The translations under genes and the position numbers were made by a program. The notes beneath the pieces were generated by a model, which saw only the letters and a list, made by a program, of their open reading frames with translations, was not told where the DNA came from and ran no database searches. From Rhodosorus marinus (taxonomy: Eukaryota > Rhodophyta > Stylonematophyceae > Stylonematales > Stylonemataceae), in contig JAMWBK010000009.1 in NCBI GenBank assembly GCA_029953675.1, positions 682,001 to 746,000 on the forward strand: a stretch of DNA of 64,000 nucleotides, in the 5' to 3' direction. Positions 55,323 through 64,000 of this stretch are shown in pieces. Within the stretch, counting starts at the first letter, position 1, and each line of letters begins with the position of its first letter.

Positions 55323-56369
55323 GTCGAGTTGAGCTCATCTTTGCCGGAATCGTTCCTCCCTAAATATAAAACATGCGGACGAGACCTTGCCAAAACTCCG
55401 ACCGGTTACGCATCTATTTCTTTTTTGTGAAGTATTATTCGACCGATGTCATAAGATATATTTGCTCACTCATTCGATAAAACATGACATTCGGTGTGTT
55501 CAGAGGTGTGGTTTTCGGGCGGCATGGCTTTTCCAAGGCAGTGTCCAACGTTCTGTTCCTTCGGTTCGCTCCTCAGTGAAGACAAAACAGGTTTGATAGC
55601 TCTTTCTTCTTGTCGCGGAACACGTTCAGTTCCATCGTTTGGGGAGGAAGTTTACCAAGTATCAGTATTTCCTACAACTTCCAGGCTTCTGGAGAATTCG
55701 TAGTACCAACCTGGCTACATTTTAGAGCTTCCAGAAGCACTCGTTCTGAATGTTGTTGTGGACGAACGCTTCCTACCATGAGGAACTCCAATTATGACCG
55801 ACCCCCTCGACAATGCTGTCGCGAGGAGATGCGAACAGATGAAGAAACCTGCTTCGAGAAGTCAGTTCTATGGCCAAGACTAGTTCATCACAGAGGGGCT
55901 TCCAACGCCAGGTCTCCGGAGCGAAAAAGCCCAAAAGGCGTCATTAGCTGCCGGCGTTACTGGTCTGCAAGCAGTCCGCACTTTTGTCCCCTTTGCCGTC
56001 CGTGGACCAACGGGGGGTAGTAACCTACTTTCCCAGTGAGAGCAATTTGCTATATGCCGCGGCACAACCATCGTTGCACCGCTTCACCTCGTAGCGTGGT
56101 CTGCCACGGTTGGGGTAGGAGACTTCAAATTGCAAAGGACTTTGGGAACCTCAATGTTCGCAGCTCGAGTGACCCAGATGTGCAATTACCGTGTTTGCTC
56201 AGTGGTCTGCGACTGATGGGCGATACCAAGCTCTGTGTTAGGGCTGTATTTGATTTCGGAAATCGCGAGGGCAATCTTTGCCGAGCAATGTGCAAAAAAA
56301 AAACATCGAGCGGGAAGTCTCATCAAGTCTTTTGAACTACCCTTTTATTTGTGTGACAAAACCATCTTC
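55323..56369. other. Intergenic with weak coding signals
   Basis: No named gene. One frame from ATG 55794 reads MTDPLDNAVARRCEQMKKPA and, after one in-frame stop, continues KAQKASLAAGVTGLQAVRTF to a possible donor near 56030. Another ATG at 55488 opens a 31-codon frame. These could be exons of a small gene or chance; I do not call a CDS. Confidence 0.3.
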
Positions 56370-56440
56370 GCCAGCTGCTGGAGTCGAACCAGCGATAGCA
56401 AGGCCCGCAAACGCCTTGCCTGCGCCACGCAAAAGCTAGC
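56370..56440 (-). tRNA. tRNA-like element with Pol III A and B boxes
   Basis: In minus-strand sense: GCTAGCT at the 5' end pairs with AGCTGGC at the 3' end (one G-U), TTGC and GCAA can form a D stem, and GCTGG/CCAGC enclose a T loop with a perfect B box GGTTCGACTCC. TGGCGCAG fits the A box. The anticodon arm is irregular (AAGGC/GCCTT around eight bases containing TGC), so identity is unclear and it may be a pseudogene or a tRNA-derived element. A TTTT follows about 10 bases downstream. Confidence 0.42.
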
Positions 56441-59154
56441 AGGGGAAGCAAAAACAATGCGAAGAAAAACAGGCATTACCCCAAAATCCAGTCAAACAAA
56501 TAAAAAGAATCATTTTACAAATAAATTAAAAAATCAAGCGGAAAGCAATGACAGGCGAGAGGGTTGGAGGAATTTGTGCTTACTGAATTCAACTTATCTC
56601 GTCAACTTCAGCTCACACCATCTCTCCATGCGATCATCGTCAATACAAATCAAGCTCCCTCAGCACAGCACAATCAACAGGAAACAATTCATTAACTCAA
56701 GAACGCGGGATCATCGGCAACAATCAACTGTCACAATTCACACGCGACACCACTCCATGCAGGCAACACAATCCTTCTTAAACCCAAATAGTAACAATGG
56801 CAACATTTCAACCAAGCTCGAAGACGCAAATCACGATCGACTCCATTCATCCATCTAGCTGTGTGCTTTTCGGCTCTAGGCCCTGGCGTAACTCTGGTCT
56901 GTGGATCTGCTCCTAACTGCTGCTACTCGTGGGCGCTGAACCTCCGGATACTGGGTGCTGGTGACTGGTAACTGTTTTCGACTCTATTCCCCTGTGTCGT
57001 AGATCTGGCACTGTTGCTTGTGGGACTGTGTTCAGGCTGGACTAACCTCCCTCGTCTGGTTCTCCTATGGCCGCTGTTCCTTCATGTCTATGCTCCTGCA
57101 ACAAAAGTACTGATGCTTTGTGGTGGTTGGACGATGTATCAAGCCGGACTAATCGCGCTTCCGCGGCCACTCTCCTGGGCCAAACGCCTGCTCTGTCGAC
57201 CGTGTGTTGAACGCGTGAATTCTACTCCTTCCATGGGCGATGTTAAGCAAAGTTGTGTGTGGGCTGCTAGTGCGTTTTCCTGCGGAACAGTCAAACAAAC
57301 ACAGACGATCGTTCTCCACCATCCCATCCTTCTACCCCTGCAAAAATACTTGAATACCTTATTCTGGCCCTCCAGCTACCTCCCTCTGATCCGACGCAAT
57401 TCCCTTGTATGGTCTGTACTCCATGGACGTTCGCATTCTACTGCACCTCGCGGTGGTCCTGTTTGAGCCTCGTAGGGCGTTCTGCTTTTGACATATGCAC
57501 TTCTCCTGCTGACGTGTTACGAGTTACGAGCATTTCCCTTCTCACCGGGGCTTCGGCGCTATGATATTGTGTGTGTCCATGTCCAGTCCTCCTCTCTCTC
57601 TCTCTCTCTCTCTCTCTACATGTCTCCATAAACTTATGTGCACGGCTGTAGCCTATGTGATGACGGCAATGCCTTGGTTCCTTTGACTATAAACACGATG
57701 ACGACTTTCGACAAAAAGCTCTCCTAGCCCTGTTTGGTATTTGCACGACGAAAAGCTGGAATCCACTTATGGCGAATGCATCTACTGGGTGCTTACTGTC
57801 CATCTCTCCCTCTCACTCTCTTCATGTTGCTCGCTGTGTCGCGCTCCCACTCTCTCTCTCTCTCTCTCCCTCTCTCGCTCTCCTGCGTATTGCCTACATT
57901 CGGACAATCGAATATTGCGGATTATGTTTCTTGCGGCCTGTCTACCTTAATAGCTGTGATCTCTGACGTCTCCCCCCCTCATGACCAAACTCCCCTCCGA
58001 GCGCTAAGTGACAAATTCCTAAGTGCGACTGCAGCAGTAGAAGAAAACCAAAAGGAAAACACTGTCTCCTCTCCTAGACTCAAAACGTAAACACAGACTC
58101 ACTGGTACTCGATGCAAAAACAAAAAAAAACAACCTTCGGCACTTCACGCAACGGCAACAACGGTGGGTACCCTTCAACCTCTACTGACTCACCAACGAG
58201 TAAAGCAGGGCGTCAGACGTTGACGAACCTAAGGCACAACGAAAAATCCTCCCCTCATCTGCCCTAAACTCTCCGCCTCCCACCAGCTTTTAGCTTCCAG
58301 CATAGCTCCATATTTATACCCTCACAGAAAGAGAGGAAAGTCCACCAGTTAGGAAAGGAGAGAAAAGGCCGCGCCTGCTATCAGCAATAGGCTCCAGAAA
58401 AACAATGATTATTCTAGTCTTTTCTATATTTAACTGCTGCGTGATATGTGTGCTGAGGGGTTACACCGCTCAGCACATATACGCTTAGGCGAATCTTACA
58501 CATTCGGTACAGACAAATTATATCCACCCCTTTGCGAAAAACGTACGGAATTGGGCGATAGTGTTTCTAGACCGAACCTTTCTTTCTAACAATATACTAG
58601 GTAAAATAAACATAATTATATTCCAATTCTAACGCGTCAACTATTTATATAGGTTTAAGCGGTATACCCATTGCTTGTCGGATTTCGATTGGTACCTCGG
58701 ATTTACACCTACGCCCCCTCCCCCCGTTCCCGTTCACCCGCCCAGAGTGCTTGTGAAAAGATACAGAAAGAGGATTCGATTGAAAAGACCAACCCCTAAA
58801 GTATTCGAAAGCTATCCTAAACTCCCTGGAAATATTCCGGAAAAAGTACAGTTTGGTTGAACGGAAGCGTTTCCTAACTTCAGACTAAGGGGTAACTTGG
58901 AACAACTAGTGCTGAAAGAAAAGGAAATTGGGCTACTTTGGCCCCACGTCAGCTTACACGCCACTCTACGTTGTACCCCTCCAAAAAAATTCGTCTAAAT
59001 GATTGATGTTTCATTCAAAGATGATTGATCCCCGCTGTTTGCCCCAAGGGCTAGGGCGATTGTCAGGCGAAAACGTTGAATTCCTTATTTTTTGATGGGG
59101 TCCTAGGTCCTAATTCGTGAATAGATTTTAATACTATTTTGATTGTAACAGCTG
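56441..59154. other. No gene recognised; CT microsatellites
   Basis: 56441-56860 is A/C-rich. (CT)n tracts lie at about 57590-57616 and 57853-57890. A 150-codon open frame at 57014-57466 has no family resemblance. 58400-58660 is AT-rich. Confidence 0.4.
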
Positions 59155-59911
59155 TCGCTCGACTATTCGCGCTGGGAATTTTGGTCCTTGTCATTGAAAT
59201 AGATTACTATAAAACTCTGGAGCAGAGTAGCACAAACCGATTAGTAAAAATCGCCGAAAATGAGTTTCATGAGCAAAATAAGCGGTTATCGAGAGCTCGT
59301 GAAATTATGCTCATGTGAGAGGTTTTTTGTCAGTTCCTCTTGGCTAGTTAAGAAATAGCTGGGAATTTTTTTCCTTCTCTGTCGCGAGCAGCCTATATGT
59401 AAGAAAGAGGTTTAGGGATTGCGACAGTTTTTGGATGAAATTTCTATTTTAGAATGATTAGGATTGTCTTTTCATAGATTCGGGAGATATACGCATCTAA
59501 ATGTCATTAATAATAGAGGATTTTCATTTTCTAGAGAAGTGAAGACCTACACTGCCGCTCTCAGAAGCTGTGTGTTGAACTGCCTTCAACGTCCAACGAA
59601 GAACGAGGTGTAAGTCATGAGGATGTGTAAATACAACTTCAATGTTGAAGCTGATCTACAAGTGAGGGAGCCACCAATCGCAACTACTTACGGAGCCTGG
59701 CCTCACTGACAACGAATTGGACGAATTAGTCCGGGAGATCTGCTGGAGTTTCAGGGAGGAGAACAGACATCAATCGTCGATGCTGATGAGGGGCTGTTCT
59801 CCTCCACGTCGGCAATCCGTGAACCCAGGAAGCGACATTGCTCCTATTCTTCCAATTGAAGAGGACCAGCAGCATCAGTTTTTACAGTTCATCACCTGGC
59901 GAGCTTCTTAG
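59155..59911 (+). CDS. Possible small single-pass membrane protein (tentative)
   Basis: An exon beginning at about 59155 (acceptor TTGTAACAG) encodes a hydrophobic helix (ARLFALGILVLVIEI) followed by an amphipathic stretch (EFHEQNKRLSRAREIMLM) to a donor GTGAGA; the next in-phase exon near 59536 reads EVKTYTAALRSCVLNCLQRP, and 59717-59911 carries ELDELVREICWSFREEN to a stop. The first exon with a start codon and the last junction were not resolved. The family is unknown; the pattern of helices and splice sites is the only support. Confidence 0.35.
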
Positions 59912-60885
59912 CTTTTGAGAAGCGCTGGTTCCTTTTGTTGAGCAGATCTCAGTCTATAGCACTCAAAGCCCTCTAGGATAGAACAAAAAATTTCCTCCTC
60001 GGGGAGAACCTCGCCTCGGGACTAAATCGATCCGAAACCCATCAGGCCAAAGGACAGAGCCTCGAAGCTATGGGGGAGCAAAGGACAGATTCACGAACAG
60101 TAAACAAGGAAACGGAAACAGATCCTGAGAGCAGAACTAGCTCGTACAATTCAGACACCTGAAACGTCAAGGCACTCTCTCAAACGCAGCGCGGGAGCTG
60201 CGAACCACGCTCTCATCTTTGACTGACTCTCGCCGATTCCATATCCAAAAATCCATGGGAACCAAGGGCAGAGCCTTAAACGGAAAGAGCAAACCACGAG
60301 TATACGAGTCTCTAGTGAAAGCAAAACTCTGATAAACAACTCAACGGCCGCAACCAGAAAACATGTAGGTCTCTACTATGCGGTAGAGCAAACCCTCGAA
60401 ATTCCCGACGAAAATCGATAGGGACAAAACAACAAACACTGAAATGCAAAGAGAGAAAATAACTAGACACGAGTATACGAGTGAGTCACTCATGAAAGCA
60501 AAGCAAAGGCTCGGTCAAAGAATCTCCACGAACCTAACGAGATAACGTACGGCTGTACTGTCCGATATGGCTACGCTCTCATTCTCTGGACCCTCCCGGA
60601 CCCTAATCGACGTTTCGCAAAATCGATGGGGACAAAAGGACAGAGCCTCAAAAACAGTATGAAAGAGACGAACGGATTTTGCTTCAGGGGAAATGGCGGG
60701 AGAGATTGGTTTGGAGAGGCAATATTGTTATCTTTGTTCTGTGGAGGGTAGAAGAGCGGAGTAAGCTGTTTTTGGTTAGTTTAAGAACGGAGGAAAGGCT
60801 TGGCTCCCTTTGTTCTTCTGTGTTTCTTTTTTGTCGGAAGTAGTTGAAGAGAGTTTGGTTGAGGAGATCTTGCGGAGGAAGAACG
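59912..60885. repeat. Degenerate repeats and RPN12 5' flank
   Basis: Phrases recur loosely: CACGAGTATACGAGT at about 60296 and 60469, GGACAGAGCCTC or near variants at about 60052, 60250 and 60640, and AATCGATRGGGACAAAA at about 60413 and 60620. This suggests an old repeat of 170-200 bp. 60700-60885 is G/T-rich, the likely RPN12 promoter. Confidence 0.5.
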
Positions 60886-62546
60886 ATGGGGGATATAGCC
60901 GGGATTCAATCGATGGTTGCTGATTTGACGAAGATGGTGGATGGTCCTCATCCCGATCTGAGCAAGTGTAAGGACCTTGTGAATAAAGTGAAGGTAAGAT
61001 CACTTGTTTCTCCTTCTTTTGTGAGGGTCGGTTGGTCTTCAAAGGTTGCGATTTCGTATCTAAACCACAGGCTTTTTTGGCGTTTTGTACTTTATCTGGG
61101 TTAGATTGAACTAGTTAAGTGTCCAGAATTCCAGCCTGGAGCGTATTTGGATAATTCAGAGAGCAATAAGTAAGTGTGAGAAATCCATGCTTTACTGCTT
61201 GGCAAGGTGGAGAAGCGATGGGCTTGCTGAATGTCAATGTTCTTTTCCTTCTGCTCTTACCCCCATCTGATTTTCTGTTAGGCCGTTGATACTTGCTCGA
61301 CAAACCTACGAGAAAGCAGCCGGGCTTAGCATTTTGTGCCAGGTATGTGTGTTGCCCTACCACCCACAATATACGGCACGGGTGGGAACCTTGTGGGTTT
61401 ACGCTACTTATCGTTTGAACTTTTCTCCTCTGAAAAAATACACGAAACAACAAACACAGGATATTGATGGGTTTTATAGAAATGTCGCCCTCTTGAAAGA
61501 CTTCTACTTTGATTACTCGTAAGCGAGATTCCGGCCCTTGGCTTGAGACATTCCGGCTTAGCTCACTGAGGCTCTAATTGCAATCGACCCTCGCTTCCGT
61601 GTCCCCTCTGCAGTTCTATTTTGCCTCCTTCTGAGTCGGAAACCTTAGTAATCGCGCTTCAGCTTCTCCTGCTGTTGGCGGAAAATCAAGTCGCAAAGTT
61701 TCACACTGAATTGGAGCTTATTCCGGAGGTACGTGTAGAAACACGTTCAGGGTTTTTCTAATGGGCAAAGCTTTACAGCGCTTACCAAGTGACCTATACC
61801 CCGGTTGCAGGAACTACGAGACAATGTTTACGTAAGGTTTCCTATTGAGCTCGAGCAGTTCCTTACTGAAGGTTCATATTCCGAGCTGCTCGCCGCAAAA
61901 GATCGTAAGCCATGCAATCGGACCAAACCCACTTGCGCGTTGGGTCAATACTAACGACGGAATTCTGCATTTTGCGATTATCCTCTGTAGACATTCCTGA
62001 GAAGTCGTTTGCCTACTTTATGAACCTGTTGATGGAGACCGTTAGAGATGAAGTTGCTAAGAGTTGTGAGAGGTGAGCACTAGGTTGCAAGATCATATCC
62101 GTCTGACTAGTGCGTAAAAAATTGTTCTTCTGTTTCTACTCCAGATGCTAACGTGCGATGCGCTCCCTTTGTGTCTCAAAAAATAGTGCCTTTGACGAGC
62201 TGACCTACGCAGCTGCTCAGAAAATGCTGAATCTCGGTATGCACTAGCTGCCAACAAAAGCATGGAAATGTATTGCTCGTGATCGGGGCTTCGCAGTTCC
62301 TGGCAGCTGGGCTGATCTTAAATGCGCTGCTTTCGTACTAATGGGTGTCTTGTTTCTGTCTTCCCAGACTCTGTCACTGAGCTCGAGCAGTACAGCATGG
62401 ATAGAGGTTGGATCCTCGAGAACTCAACGATACGGTTCGTGAAGGATGTGGAGGGTCTTAAAGACGATAGGAAGATCGAGAAATCAGTTTTTGAGATGAT
62501 AGATCGGTCTTTGCATTATGCCGTTGAGCTCGAACGGATTGTGTAG
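60886..62546 (+). CDS. RPN12: 26S proteasome lid subunit RPN12 (PSMD8)
   Basis: Nine exons join in phase: 60886-60993, 61135-61169 (or from 61120), 61282-61342, 61460-61518, 61614-61728, 61811-61904, 61991-62072, 62187-62236 and 62368-62546, giving about 260 aa. Family landmarks: KPLILARQTYEKAAGLSIL, LLKDFYFDY, LLAENQVAKFHTELELIPE, DNVYVRFPIELEQFLTEGSY, FAYFMNLLMETVRDEVAKS and the PCI end MDRGWIL...LHYAVELERIV. RPN12 completes the proteasome lid and triggers its docking on the base. Exon 2 has two possible acceptors (61119 or 61134). Many exons are only 35-115 nt. Confidence 0.95.
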
Positions 62547-62808
62547 CTGTCACAACTCCAAAATCAATTGTGTCAAGGGGAAAACAAACAAAATCCAAGA
62601 AAAAGGGGGCCCCATGTCTTTCTTCAAGCGGTTACTCTCTGCAAGCCTTCGCTTGCGGTTTTACGATTAGTACCGAAAAACTAGATAATTAAGTATATAC
62701 GGTCTGGCTAACTAGCCGCAGACAGAAAATAATCCATGTACACAACCACTGCCTACGTTGACGTCGTACGCCACAAAACATGCCTGGCGATTCTCGAGAG
62801 ATCATAGA
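62547..62808. other. Convergent 3' ends of RPN12 and the C2H2 gene
   Basis: A 262-bp tail-to-tail spacer; nothing further recognised. Confidence 0.5.
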
Positions 62809-63762
62809 CTATAACTCTCCGTTGGGGGTTGAACTATACCTGGTCCGTCCATTCAAGATCGCGCTCAAGCTTGACACCGGCTGGTTCCCCCTTGAAGCTT
62901 CCCTTTCCCTAAGCTTTTGCGGACTGTAGGCACTTCCCATGGGAGACGGTATAGGCGAAAAATTCACATACGGCGATATCAAACCTGCATGCCGTGGGGT
63001 CAGATAATTCGCGGACAAAACTCCAGTGCCCACAAGACCGGGTCGCCCGCTTTCTGGAGGAATTCTGTCCATGGAGCGAAGCAGTGAAAAATTCCTGGAG
63101 GCGAGGCCCGTTTGGCTTCTTGGTCGTGGCTCCAAGTTAATCTCAAGCTCATGACTTTCCTGTTGGGCGTTGCCTTGTACAACACTCGGAATCGTGAAAC
63201 TTCTCGATTGGTCTTTCATGCTAGGCAATGGGGGAAGGAATTCTGGCTCGGCTTCGTTGCCCGCTTTGATATCACCGTCTCGCTGAATTTCTGCACTCAC
63301 AGACGGCAATGAATTGCTGCCAATCGATGCTGGTGGTTCGAAAAGCGGTTCCCTTACCAAGGTACTATCTGCGACGGAAGTAGCGCGAACTTCGCCGGCA
63401 GCTACTGGATCAGCGAACGCAGGCCGGTCTCCACGAGGGTTTCCTCTCTCATCCTCATAATCGTTCGTGGCCACCGGGGTCCTTCCGTGTGAATATTGTT
63501 CCTCTGCTTGATCTGAACTTCCTCCCTTGTGACCATTCGCCTCGTGAAATGTCAACGAGGACTTCCACATAAACTTTCTCTTGCATCCTTGAACTGAACA
63601 CTTGTAAGGCATTTCGCCCGTATGCTTCCTCACATGAATCTTACAGTTTGCCTTTTTGTTGAACATACGTCCGCAAAAAGGGCATTTGAAGTTCAAAACG
63701 CCGTTCACGCTCATCACCACCGGGTCATCACCACTCGTCGACTTTGAAGCCGGTCTACCCAT
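62809..63762 (-). CDS. C2H2 zinc-finger protein (two fingers)
   Basis: Single exon, 317 aa, start ATG 63762 (MGRPASKSTSGDDPVV). Two adjacent N-terminal fingers: FKCPFCGRMFNKKANCKIH with RKH, and YKCSVQGCKRKFMWKSSLTF with a final H-x4-H, separated by the TGEMP linker. This looks like a DNA-binding transcription factor. The remaining 240 residues are Ser/Pro-rich and disordered, with SPYVNFSPIPSPMG-type stretches that could be phosphorylation or docking sites. The family beyond C2H2 is not identifiable. The plus strand beyond 63763 is C/A-rich, consistent with its promoter. Confidence 0.85.
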   Translation of the reverse strand: MGRPASKSTSGDDPVVMSVNGVLNFKCPFCGRMFNKKANCKIHVRKHTGEMPYKCSVQGCKRKFMWKSSLTFHEANGHKGGSSDQAEEQYSHGRTPVATNDYEDERGNPRGDRPAFADPVAAGEVRATSVADSTLVREPLFEPPASIGSNSLPSVSAEIQRDGDIKAGNEAEPEFLPPLPSMKDQSRSFTIPSVVQGNAQQESHELEINLEPRPRSQTGLASRNFSLLRSMDRIPPESGRPGLVGTGVLSANYLTPRHAGLISPYVNFSPIPSPMGSAYSPQKLREREASRGNQPVSSLSAILNGRTRYSSTPNGEL

Positions 63763-64000
63763 CTTCAGCCAAAAAAAAGAAAAAAAAACCACCAAACCGC
63801 ACTGTCGGAATCACAGCTCCAGCTAGCTCCAGCTGAAGAAGACCAAAACCCCTCCAAAAACACAGAAACAAAAGCCGAAACTCTTCTACCTCTACAAACA
63901 CTCCACCAGTACGCCTTCACCTCAAATCAAAAATGCGCCGTCCAACCAGCCACATATACATACAACATCATTTCTCCTTGAAAGTCAAACCAAACCTTTC
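63763..64000 (-). promoter_or_regulatory. C2H2 gene 5' flank
   Basis: C/A-rich on the plus strand with oligo-A runs directly before the start codon; runs to the window edge. Confidence 0.45.

Noticed and set aside
57014-57466. 150-codon plus-strand open frame
   Set aside because: No recognisable family, atypical composition, flanked by microsatellites and without splice or promoter signature.
58675-58860. Pro- and Arg-rich 61-codon frame
   Set aside because: Starts only with TTG, no homology recognised and lies in AT-rich DNA; could at most be an exon of an unresolved gene.
12549-62546. RPN6 and RPN12 as a functional proteasome gene cluster
   Set aside because: They lie nearly 50 kb apart with unrelated genes and transposons between; co-location is most likely chance.

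Overview
The window is nuclear DNA of a eukaryote with spliced, fairly compact genes. Exons reconstruct across short introns (about 43-175 bp) with conserved reading phase. Two inferred nuclear-encoded plastid proteins (a MATE transporter at 17527-19424 and a membrane protein at 47281-48585) have leaders containing Phe-centred motifs (SFVPG, VGFIG) like those of red-algal and glaucophyte transit peptides. My best inference is therefore an alga with a primary, red-type or glaucophyte plastid. No rRNA, CRISPR array or bacterial operon is seen.

Layout. 1-4969: a TBC-domain Rab-GAP gene running off the left edge, then the intronless DEAD-box helicase DDX6/Dhh1, both on the minus strand. 4970-8445: a decayed minus-strand Ty1/copia retrotransposon with degenerate LTRs and nested LINE fragments. 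8548-19424: host genes, namely a GT34-like glycosyltransferase (+), ribosome-assembly factor RPF2 (+), proteasome lid subunit RPN6 (-) and a MATE transporter (-); a palindromic LINE pair and a copia fragment sit between RPN6 and MATE. 19799-20755: a frameshifted opine-dehydrogenase-like pseudogene. 20756-23950: mostly unrecognised, decayed sequence. 23840-43480: about 20 kb of nested, mutually inverted copies of one non-LTR retrotransposon family, including three long copies (+26553-29893, -35448-38785, -39105-42660). The encoded protein has a reverse transcriptase, a CCHC knuckle and a restriction-like endonuclease signature. 43480-44990: AT-rich DNA dense in a TCGGAC/GTCCGA motif. 45734-64000: host genes again, namely an EEP-family hydrolase (+), a plastid membrane protein (-), a large predicted propeller/coiled-coil protein (+), a small RING-H2 protein (+), a tRNA-like element (-), a possible small membrane protein (+), proteasome lid subunit RPN12 (+) and a C2H2 zinc-finger protein (-).

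How it fits together. The host genes are ordinary housekeeping functions (mRNA decay, ribosome assembly, proteasome lid, trafficking, plastid) and do not form a cluster with one function. Almost every one is preceded by DNA that is rich in G and T on its own sense strand, a consistent promoter/5'UTR signature. The most distinctive content is the LINE cluster: copies are repeatedly inserted into other copies, often in opposite orientation, giving large palindromes, and all three long copies carry the same slippery T run followed by a stop inside the reverse transcriptase.
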